Assembly (NCBI RefSeq): GCF_027213945.1
Contig: NZ_JAPWGW010000001.1
Coordinates: 992,001-1,056,000 of the forward strand
From: Henriciella marina
Lineage (GTDB): Bacteria; Pseudomonadota; Alphaproteobacteria; Caulobacterales; Hyphomonadaceae
Length of the DNA: 64,000 nucleotides
Direction: 5' to 3'
Of the stretch, positions 16,972 to 25,157 are shown piece after piece. Position numbers and translations under genes: made by a program. The notes under the pieces are model-generated. The model did not search any database. It had not been told where the DNA came from and saw only the letters and a list, made by a program, of their open reading frames with translations. The stretch's first letter is position 1; the number at the start of each line of letters is the position of its first letter.

Positions 16972-18561
16972 ATGTCCAGTATTCTTACGAACAATAGCTC
17001 GATGGTTGCGCTCGAAACCCTGCGTAACATCAACCGCAATCTTGAATCCGTTCAGAACGAAATCTCGACGGGTAAGAAAGTTGCATCCGCCAAGGACAAC
17101 GCGTCCGTCTGGGCCATCTCGACCGTCATGTCGACCGACGCCGCAAGCTTCGAACAGATCTCGTCTTCGCTCAACAAGGGCTCTGCAACCGTTGGTGTTG
17201 CCCGCGCTTCTTCCGAGCAGATCACCAGTCTCCTTCAGGACATGAAGAACCTGATCGTTGACGCCCAGCAGGACCTCAACGACAGCGACCGCGCGAAGAT
17301 CCAGAAAGACGTTGCGGCGATCCGTTCGACGATCACGAACATCGTCAACGGCGCACAGATGAACGGTCAGAACCTGCTCAAGGGCACTGATGACCTGAAA
17401 GTCCTCGCTTCGCTTGACCGCGATGGCACGGGTGCCGTTGCACCAGCCTTCATCAACGTTTCCCGCGTTGACCTTCAGGCCACGGCTGCTGTCGACGAAG
17501 CCGCCAAAGAAGCAACAGACGCAGGTTATGTTTCGTCTGCAGACACGATCACGGCCACAGATGTTGATAAGGTATCAACCGAGGGTGGGTTCCTGTCCAC
17601 GGCAGCCTCTACCTCGATTCCAACCAGCAGCTCGATTACCGTCGATGTCAAAGGCGGCGCCATTGCGGCAGGCGATAAATTCACAGTAAGCGTTGGTGGT
17701 TCGGACTTCACCGTGACCGCAACGTCGGGTCAGACCATTAACGATATTGCCGCAGCTCTGAAAACCGAGATTGATGGTGGAAGCATTGCCGACCTTACAG
17801 TGACGGTCACCGACGCGACCGATCCGGCAGATGGCACAGACAAAGCGGTCCTGACCCTTGCAAACGGGAACGCCAGCTCCACAATCGCATTCGACGAAAG
17901 CAAGCTGAACGCCACGAATTCAGTCTCGCAGCTCGCCGACACTGAAAGCGTCGATGTGACCCTTGCGGGTGGCACTATTGCGACCGGCGATACGTTTACG
18001 GTCAATGTTGACAATACCGACTACACCTACACCGCACTTGAAGGTGATACGGTAAACGACGTAGCCGCTGGTATTAAGTCTCTTCTCGATGACGCATCCA
18101 TCACGAACCTTGCTGTCACTGTGACGGACGCAACCGACCCGACAAGCGACGCCGCCACAATCAATATTGCGGCTGACGGCGGCACTGTTGAAGTCAACCT
18201 CGGCGGACTGGCTTCCACGAACGCGGCTGTCGCCGCTGGCGGCCTTGGTGCCCTTGCTGACATCGACGTGTCTGACTCTGCCGGTGCAACCGCGGCCCTG
18301 ACCTCGATCGAGACGCTTCTCAATAAGGCGATCACGGCAGCGACCACCTTCGGTTCGGCTCAGAAGCAGATCGAAGGCCAGACAGAGTTCGTTCAGAACC
18401 TGGTCGACTCGATGAAGTCAGGTATCGGCGCCATGGTCGATGCGGATATCGAAGCAGCATCTGCAAAACTGCAGGCTCTGCAGGTTCAGCAACAGCTTGG
18501 TGTCCAGGCGCTTTCGATCGCGAACAGCGCACCGCAGACCCTGCTGTCACTGTTCCGTTAA
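16972..18561 (+). CDS. Flagellin with duplicated central domain
   Basis: Filament subunit of 529 residues. The N-terminal D0/D1 helices (residues about 1-140, 'SSILTNNSSMVALETLRNIN', 'ISTGKKVASAKDNASVWAI') and the C-terminal D1/D0 helices (about 435-529, ending 'QALSIANSAPQTLLSLFR') are canonical. The central part holds two tandem copies of an about 85-residue beta-rich module (see the repeat entries). Typical alphaproteobacterial flagellins are often nearer 270-400 residues, so this is a long one. An AAAAGGGG site precedes the ATG. flaF and flbT follow, and FlbT regulates flagellin mRNA in Caulobacter. A strong terminator hairpin follows the stop. Confidence 0.96.
   Translation: MSSILTNNSSMVALETLRNINRNLESVQNEISTGKKVASAKDNASVWAISTVMSTDAASFEQISSSLNKGSATVGVARASSEQITSLLQDMKNLIVDAQQDLNDSDRAKIQKDVAAIRSTITNIVNGAQMNGQNLLKGTDDLKVLASLDRDGTGAVAPAFINVSRVDLQATAAVDEAAKEATDAGYVSSADTITATDVDKVSTEGGFLSTAASTSIPTSSSITVDVKGGAIAAGDKFTVSVGGSDFTVTATSGQTINDIAAALKTEIDGGSIADLTVTVTDATDPADGTDKAVLTLANGNASSTIAFDESKLNATNSVSQLADTESVDVTLAGGTIATGDTFTVNVDNTDYTYTALEGDTVNDVAAGIKSLLDDASITNLAVTVTDATDPTSDAATINIAADGGTVEVNLGGLASTNAAVAAGGLGALADIDVSDSAGATAALTSIETLLNKAITAATTFGSAQKQIEGQTEFVQNLVDSMKSGIGAMVDADIEAASAKLQALQVQQQLGVQALSIANSAPQTLLSLFR
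17635..17895 (+). repeat. Flagellin central module, copy 1
   Basis: Residues about 222-308 of the flagellin. Shared landmarks with copy 2 are the opening 'GGAIAAGDKFTVSV', the 'TINDIAAALKTEID' helix and 'LTVTVTDATDPADG'. Confidence 0.8.
17947..18201 (+). repeat. Flagellin central module, copy 2
   Basis: Residues about 326-410 of the flagellin. Landmarks matching copy 1 are 'GGTIATGDTFTVNV', 'TVNDVAAGIKSLLD' and 'LAVTVTDATDPTSD'. The copies are clearly related but diverged, so the duplication is not recent. Confidence 0.8.
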
Positions 18562-18577
18562 GGACAATGAATTGAGG

Positions 18578-18601
18578 CCGGGCGTCCCTTTGGGCGCCCG
18601 G
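18578..18601 (+). terminator. Terminator after flagellin
   Basis: CCGGGCG-T-CCC, loop TTT, then GGG-CGCCCGG form a 10-base-pair GC-rich stem with one bulged base, followed by TTT. It lies 16 bases after the flagellin stop. It probably ends the abundant flagellin mRNA and may attenuate read-through into flaF. Confidence 0.7.
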
Positions 18602-18630
18602 TTTCACCCAGTAATTACGAGTGAGGGCAC

Positions 18631-19020
18631 ATGCATAATTTGGCGCACAAGGCATATAGCACTGTCACGAGCCGGACGGCTTCTGACAAGCAGATCGAAC
18701 TTGCCCTGTTCAGCGAAATTACGAACGCTCTCAAGGATGTGGCGGCGCAGGATGTGCCGCTTCCTGCCGTTTGGGCAGATGCGATCGATCGCAACCTCCA
18801 ACTCTGGCATATTCTTTCCGTGGATCTGGTCAGCCCTGAAAACGGGCTGGACGACAGCCTCCGTACCAATCTTCTGACGCTCGCCGAAATGGTGCGCCGT
18901 GTCAGCTATCAGGTACTCGCAGGCGACACCGACATTTCCGACCTCGTCGAGATCAACGAAACGATAATGAAGGGGCTTTCTGGCGAAGTTGGCCCCAGCC
19001 AGATGGAGACAACGACCTAA
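18631..19020 (+). CDS. flaF: Flagellar biosynthesis regulator FlaF
   Basis: FlaF is needed for flagellin synthesis or secretion and is paired with FlbT in Caulobacter and relatives. The 129-residue protein fits the family: 'AYSTVTSRTASDKQIELALF' at the N-terminus and 'NLQLWHILSVDLVSPENGLD' in the middle. GAGGG precedes the ATG. Its stop abuts the flbT start directly. Position right after flagellin is the conserved arrangement. Confidence 0.92.
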   Translation: MHNLAHKAYSTVTSRTASDKQIELALFSEITNALKDVAAQDVPLPAVWADAIDRNLQLWHILSVDLVSPENGLDDSLRTNLLTLAEMVRRVSYQVLAGDTDISDLVEINETIMKGLSGEVGPSQMETTT

Positions 19021-19461
19021 ATGTCCGGACTGATACTGAAGCTCGCCGCTGGCGAGAAAGTCGTCATCAACGGCGCCCTGCTGGAAAATGGCGACAAACC
19101 TTCGAGCCTGAGAATTGCGGACGCGAATGCCCGCGTCCTGCGCTGCCGCGATGCGCTGCGCCCTGACGAGGTGAATACCCCCGTCAAACAGGTTTACTAT
19201 GCAATCCAGCTGCTGATCACAGGCGACCTCGAAGAGGACCGCGTCCTGCCAGCGCTTTTCCGTGAAATCGACAGCCTCGAAGACGTTTTCCGCGGCATCG
19301 ACTCGCAGGCCATCCCGCAGCTTCGCCAGATGCTGCGCCGGGGCAATCACTATTCCGCGCTCTGTCACATGCGCAATCTGGTCGAGCTGGAAGCCGAGCT
19401 CTTCCGTCACGCTCATCTGAAGAATGCGATGACAGCGCCGCAGCAGGCGAAGGTCGCCTGA
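19021..19461 (+). CDS. flbT: Flagellin mRNA regulator FlbT
   Basis: FlbT is a post-transcriptional regulator that binds the flagellin mRNA 5' region in Caulobacter. The 146-residue sequence begins 'SGLILKLAAGEKVVINGALL' and contains 'LRIADANARVLRCRDALRP' and 'QVYYAIQLLITGDLE', the family signature. Translation starts immediately after the flaF stop. Flagellin and the DUF1217 gene flank the pair. Confidence 0.95.
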   Translation: MSGLILKLAAGEKVVINGALLENGDKPSSLRIADANARVLRCRDALRPDEVNTPVKQVYYAIQLLITGDLEEDRVLPALFREIDSLEDVFRGIDSQAIPQLRQMLRRGNHYSALCHMRNLVELEAELFRHAHLKNAMTAPQQAKVA

Positions 19462-19467
19462 TACGCG

Positions 19468-20301
19468 ATGGTGCAGCCAGCGATCCCCATGTCGGGCCTG
19501 GCCGGCTGGAGCTTCCTCCAGTCTACCTATAACCGTCAGCTCGAAACGTTTTCCGACAGCGCGAGCGTCAAGAACGACCGCGCCTATATGACCGAAAAGC
19601 TGTCCAAGCCGGTGTCGCTGGACGATTTCATGTCGGACCGGCGGCTCCTGCGGGTCACTATGACGGCCTTCGATCTTGGCGGCGAGGAATGGAAGGGCGG
19701 GTTTATCCGCAAGGTTCTTGAAGAAGCTGCCACTCCGGATAGCACCTTCCTTGAGCGTCTGAACAATCCCGCCTACACCAAATTTGCCGAAACCTTTGCG
19801 TTCGAAGACGGCACGCTGTCGCTGGGTGCTGACAAGATCGAGCAGATCGGCGAAAATTTTGAGACGGCCGCATTCCGCATCGCTGTTGGCGATGTTGATG
19901 AGAATATGCGCCTCAGCCTCAACTATCAGCAGAAGATCGTGGATATTGCGGGCACCGGATCGTCAAACGATGCCATCGCCTACCGCATTCTCGGTAACCC
20001 GCCGGTCAAGGCGGTGATGGAGACCGCGCTCAATCTGCCATCGGATATCTCAAAACAGCCGATTGAAAAGCAGGCCGAAATCCTTCGCGACAAGCTGCGT
20101 TCTTCATTTGGCATTTCTGACCTGTCGCAGCTGACAGATCCGGACAACGTTAATGCGGTCATCCGCCGGTTCCACGTCATGGAAACGGTCAATAACGGAC
20201 CATCTGCGATGACCCCCGGCTACGCTGCCCTTACCCTGCTCGGCGGCGGTCAGGGATTTGGCGCAATCGCCAGCCAGAACCTCTTTTTGAGCCTGCTCTA
20301 G
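19468..20301 (+). CDS. DUF1217-family flagellar-associated protein
   Basis: The 277-residue protein fits the DUF1217 family, found in alphaproteobacterial flagellar clusters, whose role is unclear. Visible features are 'MSGLAGWSFLQSTYNRQLE' near the start, 'DRAYMTEKLSKPVSLDDFMS', 'LRVTMTAFDLGGEEWKGGFI' and a C-terminal 'FHVMETVNNGPS'. It is mostly helical, with no signal peptide or membrane helix. It follows flbT by six bases and overlaps the end of fliI by four bases on the opposite strand. The alternative start at 19489 (MSGLAGW) is possible. Confidence 0.75.
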   Translation: MVQPAIPMSGLAGWSFLQSTYNRQLETFSDSASVKNDRAYMTEKLSKPVSLDDFMSDRRLLRVTMTAFDLGGEEWKGGFIRKVLEEAATPDSTFLERLNNPAYTKFAETFAFEDGTLSLGADKIEQIGENFETAAFRIAVGDVDENMRLSLNYQQKIVDIAGTGSSNDAIAYRILGNPPVKAVMETALNLPSDISKQPIEKQAEILRDKLRSSFGISDLSQLTDPDNVNAVIRRFHVMETVNNGPSAMTPGYAALTLLGGGQGFGAIASQNLFLSLL

Positions 20302-21665
20302 CGCGGCTTTTGCGCCTTGCCGGGCGATGCGTCCTGCGGCGGTTCTTTCATCAGACCAGCACTCAGCAGTTCAGCCAGGCGCACATATGCGGCTTGAGAA
20401 TCGCCCTCGTGGCGTTCTGATACGAACCCGTCGAGCGATGGGAACAGGTCGATGGCCCGGTCACCCGCCATGTCCTTGCCGCGCGCATAGAGGTTGGCGC
20501 GAACCATGGGCGCCAGCTCTTCATAGAACGCCAGATTCCGGCGGTACTCGGCAAGCAGCATGTTCTCTTCGGGCGATGCTGCGCGCGGCAAGGCGCGGGA
20601 CACTGATTTTAGCACATCGATGGCCGGATATCGCCCACGCTCTGCGATATCACGTGAGAGAACGATATGGCCATCTAGGATACCGCGGATCATGTCAGCG
20701 ACGGGCTCTTCCATATCAGAGCCGGCCACGAGCACAGAGAAGATCGCCGTGATGTCGCCCTTGCCCTCTGGGCCGGGGCCGGCGCGCTCTGCAAGCTCGG
20801 CGATCGTGCGAACTGTTGAGGGCGGGAAAGCATGCAGTGCGGGCGCTTCGCCGCCAACCAGCGCGACTTCGCGATGCGCTTCGGCAAAGCGGGTAATCGA
20901 ATCAAACAGAAGCAGGGTGTGATGGCCCTGATCGCGAAAGTGTTCGGCGGCCGCCATGGCGCAATAGGCGGCCCGCTTCTTGGCGCCCGGCGGTTCACTG
21001 GCGGTCGCGGTCACGATGACAGACTTGGCGCGCGCTTCTGCGGGCAGGGTGACCTTCGCAAACTCATTCAGCTCGCGTGAGCGTTCACCAATGAGGGCGA
21101 TGACGATGCGGTCGGCCTGAACGCCGTTTGCCAGCGCGCCGAGCAGGGTCGACTTGCCGACACCTGAGCCTGCAAACAGGCCGAGCCGCTGGCCCTGGCA
21201 GAGCGGGATGGCGGTGTCGGTGATCATCAGCCCAGTATTGAGGCGTGGCCCGAGTGACTTGCGCACATGGCTCGGCGGCGCCTTCGAAATCAGCTTCTTG
21301 CGCATCAGGCTGCTGGGCAGGGTTTCGGGCGCGCCATTCTCTGTGTCCACGATCTCGCCGCGATAATTGATGATCCGGCCGATCCAGTGATCGCCGGGTG
21401 AGACCGAGGCTTCCCGGTCAATATAGGCGCGGTCGCCAATGCGGACTTCGTCCGACTCGTCAAAGAGAAGGGCCGTCACGCGGTCTTCGGTAATGTTCAG
21501 GATCTCGCCGCGTACGGCAACGCCGCTCTGGGTCTGTATCTCGACCTCATTGCCCAGCCCCGCATGGGCGCTGACGCCCGTAATGCCAACATTGCCGGGG
21601 CTGACATCGCTGACGCGGCCCCAGATGCGGACGAATTCATGTGTCTGTGCGCGCGCTGACTGCAT
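20298..21665 (-). CDS. fliI: Flagellum-specific ATPase FliI
   Basis: FliI energises flagellar type III export. The 455-residue sequence has Walker A 'GSGVGKST' near residue 167, Walker B 'HTLLLFDSITRFAEAHREVA' and 'GEAPALHAFPPSTVRTIAEL', as expected for F1-beta-like export ATPases. The N-terminal beta-barrel region ('WGRVSDVSPGNVGITGVS') is intact. It is transcribed alone, divergently from flgB, with the intergenic region carrying CtrA-like elements. Its negative regulator fliH is not in the window. A FliJ-like gene ends the facing operon. Confidence 0.95.
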   Translation of the reverse strand: MQSARAQTHEFVRIWGRVSDVSPGNVGITGVSAHAGLGNEVEIQTQSGVAVRGEILNITEDRVTALLFDESDEVRIGDRAYIDREASVSPGDHWIGRIINYRGEIVDTENGAPETLPSSLMRKKLISKAPPSHVRKSLGPRLNTGLMITDTAIPLCQGQRLGLFAGSGVGKSTLLGALANGVQADRIVIALIGERSRELNEFAKVTLPAEARAKSVIVTATASEPPGAKKRAAYCAMAAAEHFRDQGHHTLLLFDSITRFAEAHREVALVGGEAPALHAFPPSTVRTIAELAERAGPGPEGKGDITAIFSVLVAGSDMEEPVADMIRGILDGHIVLSRDIAERGRYPAIDVLKSVSRALPRAASPEENMLLAEYRRNLAFYEELAPMVRANLYARGKDMAGDRAIDLFPSLDGFVSERHEGDSQAAYVRLAELLSAGLMKEPPQDASPGKAQKPR

Positions 21666-21690
21666 TACGTAAACAGAATCTCGCTTTTCA

Positions 21691-21740
21691 TTAACCTTTT
21701 ATTCAACGTAGCCGGGCACCCTTTGCAAAGAGTTAACCAT
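21691..21740 (+). promoter_or_regulatory. CtrA-like sites in the fliI-flgB divergent promoter
   Basis: TTAA at 21691-21694, seven bases, then TTCA at 21702-21705 matches the CtrA consensus TTAA-N7-TTAA with one mismatch. A perfect TTAACCAT half-site lies at 21733-21740, 14 bases before the flgB start. CtrA control of early flagellar operons is established in Caulobacter; its action here is inferred. Confidence 0.45.
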
Positions 21741-21754
21741 GATGGGCCTGTGCC

Positions 21755-22102
21755 ATGTTCTCGAATATGGATGTCTTGAAAATGTATAGCGCGATGGCAC
21801 GCCACGCCGCCGAAGCGCAGACTCACGCCTCTAAAAATATCGCGCACGCCGACGATCCTGGCTATCGCGCGACCCAGCTGGAGTCCTTCGAGGATTTCCT
21901 TTCGCGCACCGCGCTCAGCTCCAGCCAGTCGCCCACGTTCAAGGTTCAGGATTCCGGTACGCCCACCTCGCCAAACGGCAACTCGGTGAGCGTCGAGCAT
22001 GAACTTTACAAATCGGCCGAAGCAATGGACCAGCATCAGATGGCGCTCACGGTTTACACCAAGTCGCTCGACCTTCTGAGAGCGGCACTTGGCAGACGAT
22101 AG
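21755..22102 (+). CDS. flgB: Flagellar basal-body rod protein FlgB
   Basis: FlgB is a proximal rod protein. The 115-residue sequence has 'MDVLKMYSAMARHAAEAQTH', 'ASKNIAHADDPGYRAT' (the rod signature with a variant) and ends with 'MDQHQMALTVYTKSLDLLR'. The length is short but normal in alphaproteobacteria. It opens the flgB-flgC-fliE-fliQ-flhA-fliR-flhB-fliJ-like operon. No strong ribosome-binding site precedes the ATG, so the start is chosen by family alignment. Confidence 0.92.
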   Translation: MFSNMDVLKMYSAMARHAAEAQTHASKNIAHADDPGYRATQLESFEDFLSRTALSSSQSPTFKVQDSGTPTSPNGNSVSVEHELYKSAEAMDQHQMALTVYTKSLDLLRAALGRR

Positions 22103-22114
22103 GGGGCAGGTTGA

Positions 22115-22489
22115 ATGAATTCGATCAAGGCAACAATGCTGCAGGCCATGCAGGGGATGCGCGTCCAGTCTGAGCGTATCGACCTGACCTCGCAGAACAT
22201 CTCCAACGCCGACACGCCGGGCTATCAGCGCAAGATGCTGGTTGTCGACAAGAATGGTGATGCGTTCCGCAATCTGCGGATCCAGCTCGATCAGACAGAG
22301 GGCGAGCGCAGCTATGAGCCAGCCCACCCGATGGCTGACCCCGAAGGCTACGTCACGCTGTCTAACGTACAGGTCGTCACTGAAATGGCGGATATGCGCG
22401 AAGCAAACCGGTCCTACGAGGCCAATCTCAACTCATTCCAGCAGGCACGTACAATGTACAAGACCCTGCTCGAAGTTCTCAAACGCTAG
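22115..22489 (+). CDS. flgC: Flagellar basal-body rod protein FlgC
   Basis: FlgC is a proximal rod protein. The 124-residue sequence carries 'QGMRVQSERIDLTSQNISNA' followed by 'DTPGYQRK' and the C-terminal 'EMADMREANRSYEANLNSFQ'. It follows flgB by 12 bases and precedes fliE, the standard order. Confidence 0.95.
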   Translation: MNSIKATMLQAMQGMRVQSERIDLTSQNISNADTPGYQRKMLVVDKNGDAFRNLRIQLDQTEGERSYEPAHPMADPEGYVTLSNVQVVTEMADMREANRSYEANLNSFQQARTMYKTLLEVLKR

Positions 22490-22502
22490 GGGGTCATGAA
22501 CG

Positions 22503-22796
22503 ATGTCAGGTATTGGTTTTTCGGCATATGCCGCCCTTAACAATGTCAAAGCTGCCGACGCAGCCGGTCAGGCTGCCAAGCCGCAGGGCTCTGGCGCCGT
22601 TTCCGAGGGCTTTGCGAACTTCAAGCAGACGATGGAAGCGGCTGAGCAGACCGCAATGCAGACCGCTGTATCGGGCGCTGACCCACATGCCATGGTCGAA
22701 GCCCTGGCCAATGCAGAGCTGGCGCTCGATGCGGCTGTGACCATCCGCGACAAGGTCGTCGAGGCATATCAGGAACTCCTGCGGATGCCGGTCTAG
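22503..22796 (+). CDS. fliE: Flagellar hook-basal body complex protein FliE
   Basis: FliE links the MS-ring/export gate to the rod. The 97-residue protein has the expected 'GFANFKQTMEAAEQTAMQTA' and C-terminal 'ELALDAAVTIRDKVVEAYQE' helices, ending 'LLRMPV', the family's typical end. It lies between flgC and fliQ. Confidence 0.94.
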   Translation: MSGIGFSAYAALNNVKAADAAGQAAKPQGSGAVSEGFANFKQTMEAAEQTAMQTAVSGADPHAMVEALANAELALDAAVTIRDKVVEAYQELLRMPV

Positions 22797-22807
22797 GGCG
22801 GCCATAG

Positions 22808-23071
22808 ATGACTGAGCTTGCGATCTTTGAAATCCTGCGTGGCGCCTTCTGGACGGCTGCCTTGATGGCGCTGCCGATCCTTGCGGTGACGCTGGTCCTC
22901 GGTTTCGCGATCGGCCTCCTGCAGGCCCTGACGTCGATCCAGGAAATGACGCTGACTTTTGTGCCGAAAATCATGGCCGTGGTCGTCGTCTTCTTCCTGA
23001 CGCTTGGCTATATGACGCAGCTTTGTCTCGACTTCTTCAACAATTCCGTCCTGCCCATAATAGCAGGGTAG
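22808..23071 (+). CDS. fliQ: Flagellar export gate protein FliQ
   Basis: FliQ is a small two-helix subunit of the FliPQR export gate. The 87 residues include two hydrophobic segments (about 12-37 and 48-72) and the conserved 'IGLLQALTSIQEMTLTFVPK'. It lies between fliE and flhA. fliP is not in the window. Confidence 0.94.
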   Translation: MTELAIFEILRGAFWTAALMALPILAVTLVLGFAIGLLQALTSIQEMTLTFVPKIMAVVVVFFLTLGYMTQLCLDFFNNSVLPIIAG

Positions 23072-23078
23072 GCGAGCC

Positions 23079-25157
23079 ATGCCCGCCGCGAGCCTTCTGA
23101 ACCTGGCAAAACCGACGACGCTGCTGGCAGTCGGGCTCATGCTGATCATCCTCGTGATGGTCCTGCCGGTGCCTGCATGGGTCATGGATATTGGCCTGAC
23201 GCTTTCGTTCGCGTTCGCCATCCTGATCTTCACGACATCGATCTTCATCGAAAAGCCGCTGGATTTTTCATCCTTCCCGAGCGTGCTTCTGGCGTCTCTC
23301 GTCCTGCGCCTCGCGCTCAACGTTTCCTCGACCAAGCTGATCATTTCCGAAGGCCACACCGGCACGGGTGCGGCCGGCAATGTCATCGAAGGCTTCGCCA
23401 TGTTCATCATGGGCGGAAACCTCTTCGTTGGTCTCGTCGTCTTCGGTGTCCTCATCATCGTGAATTTCATGGTTATCACGAAGGGCGCAGGCCGGATGGC
23501 AGAGGTCGGCGCTCGGTTCGCGCTCGACGCGATGCCGGGCAAGCAGCTCGCCATCGACAGCGACCTCGCCGTCGGTGCCATCAGCCATGAAGAAGCGAAG
23601 GTCCGCCGCCAGAAGGAACAGGAAGAAGCCTCTTTCCTCGGCTCTCTTGATGGTGTGTCCAAGTTCGTGAAGGGCGACGCGGTCGCAGGGCTCCTGATCA
23701 CGGCGCTGAACCTGCTTGCGGGCATTGGGTTTGGCATTGCCGTACATGGCCTCAGCATTACCGAGGCGCTTAACAATTATTCGATCCTGACGGTGGGTGA
23801 CGGGCTCGTCTCGCAGATCCCTGCTGTTATCATTTCGGTGTCGGCAGCGCTGCTTCTTTCCAAGGGCAAGGATGAAGGCGCCATCGACGTCGCGCTGCTC
23901 GCACAGCTCGGCGCAAACGCCTCAGTACTTTACATCGTCGCCGGCCTTCTCGGCGTCTTCGCCCTCATGCCCGGTCTTCCCTTCCTGCCTTTCATGACGG
24001 CGGCAGCCCTGTTCGGCACGGCTGCCTATCTCATCCGCGAACATGAGAAGCGTAAGGAAGCCGAAGAAGCGAAGGAGAGCGCCTATGATGCGCCAGAGCC
24101 TGCCGTAATCGGCGACAGCATCCACTCTGACGAAATCCACCTTGAGGTCGCACCAGACCTGGTCGCGCTCGTTCTTCAGGGCGCAGACGGGTTCGAGAAC
24201 CGTGTCGACAAGATCCGCCGCTATATCGCTGAAGAGTATGGCTTCGTGCTGCCGTCCATCAGGATGACAGACAATCCGACATTGGCAAAGAATTCCTACC
24301 GCGTCCGCATTCAGGGCGTGAAGGTCGATGGCGGAACGCTTCGTCCTGGCAACATTCTCGCGCTGATGGAAGACAAGCAGCTGCCCCATTTGCAGGGCGA
24401 GCGCGTGAAAGAACCGGTCTATCAGGCCTCTGCGCGCTGGCTGCCATCGGGCAAGAGTGCAGAGCTCGCCGCCGCTGGCGTCCCTGCCATTGAAGCGACC
24501 GAAGTGCTCGCCACGCACATGCTGGAGATCATCCAGAACAATTTCTCGCTCATCTTCTCGCGTCTCGTGATGATGGGCACACTGGATGCGCTGACCCGCC
24601 TCAGCGACGCAGAACGCGCGGCTGCCAACAAGCGTTTCCTCGACGAGTACATTCCCGGCAAGGTTACGCCTGAGCTGCTTCTCTCCGTGCTTCGTCTGTT
24701 GCTGGAAGAGCGTGTCTCGATTCGCAACATGTTCCTCATCATCGAGACGGTCGGCGAAGCGAAAGCCCGCACGTCCAGCCCGCCGCAACTTGCGGAACTC
24801 GTGCGCCAGCGCCTTGGCTTCCAGATCGTGGACCGGCTGCAGGATGGTGATGGCCGTCTGCCATTGCTCCAGCTCGGTCCCAATTGGGAAGAACAGTTCT
24901 CGGCACACGAGATCACCAAGGAAGACGGCGCATCCGACATCGCCCTGCCGCCGGATATCTTTGGAGACCTCACAACCTCGATACAGAAGAAGCTGAACGA
25001 GTACGCCCAGAAGGGCGTGACGCCATCGATTGCGACCACATCCCGCCGTCGCCGCTTCATCCACACGGTCCTGTCGAGCAAAGGCATCCGCAACTCTGTC
25101 CTCGCCTATGAGGAGATCGGGTCGAGGAGCAAACCCTACATCGTCGGGGTCGTTTAG
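23079..25157 (+). CDS. flhA: Flagellar export gate protein FlhA
   Basis: FlhA is the large subunit of the flagellar type III export gate. The 692-residue sequence has multiple N-terminal membrane segments (up to about residue 330), the FHIPEP-type loop region ('RMAEVGARFALDAMPGKQLA', 'AIDSDLAVGAISHEEAKVRR'), and a cytosolic C-terminal domain that docks substrates and chaperones. Its length and the C-terminal end are typical. Its TAG stop shares one base with the fliR GTG start, so the two are translationally coupled. Confidence 0.97.
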   Translation: MPAASLLNLAKPTTLLAVGLMLIILVMVLPVPAWVMDIGLTLSFAFAILIFTTSIFIEKPLDFSSFPSVLLASLVLRLALNVSSTKLIISEGHTGTGAAGNVIEGFAMFIMGGNLFVGLVVFGVLIIVNFMVITKGAGRMAEVGARFALDAMPGKQLAIDSDLAVGAISHEEAKVRRQKEQEEASFLGSLDGVSKFVKGDAVAGLLITALNLLAGIGFGIAVHGLSITEALNNYSILTVGDGLVSQIPAVIISVSAALLLSKGKDEGAIDVALLAQLGANASVLYIVAGLLGVFALMPGLPFLPFMTAAALFGTAAYLIREHEKRKEAEEAKESAYDAPEPAVIGDSIHSDEIHLEVAPDLVALVLQGADGFENRVDKIRRYIAEEYGFVLPSIRMTDNPTLAKNSYRVRIQGVKVDGGTLRPGNILALMEDKQLPHLQGERVKEPVYQASARWLPSGKSAELAAAGVPAIEATEVLATHMLEIIQNNFSLIFSRLVMMGTLDALTRLSDAERAAANKRFLDEYIPGKVTPELLLSVLRLLLEERVSIRNMFLIIETVGEAKARTSSPPQLAELVRQRLGFQIVDRLQDGDGRLPLLQLGPNWEEQFSAHEITKEDGASDIALPPDIFGDLTTSIQKKLNEYAQKGVTPSIATTSRRRRFIHTVLSSKGIRNSVLAYEEIGSRSKPYIVGVV

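Noticed and set aside
21711-21730. Sigma-54-like -24/-12 element before flgB (GGGCAC...TTTGC)
   Set aside because: The bases resemble the consensus, but the spacing between GG and GC is 8 or 9, not the strict 10.
22793-23776. 327-codon open frame on the minus strand across fliQ and flhA
   Set aside because: Antisense shadow of conserved export-gate genes.
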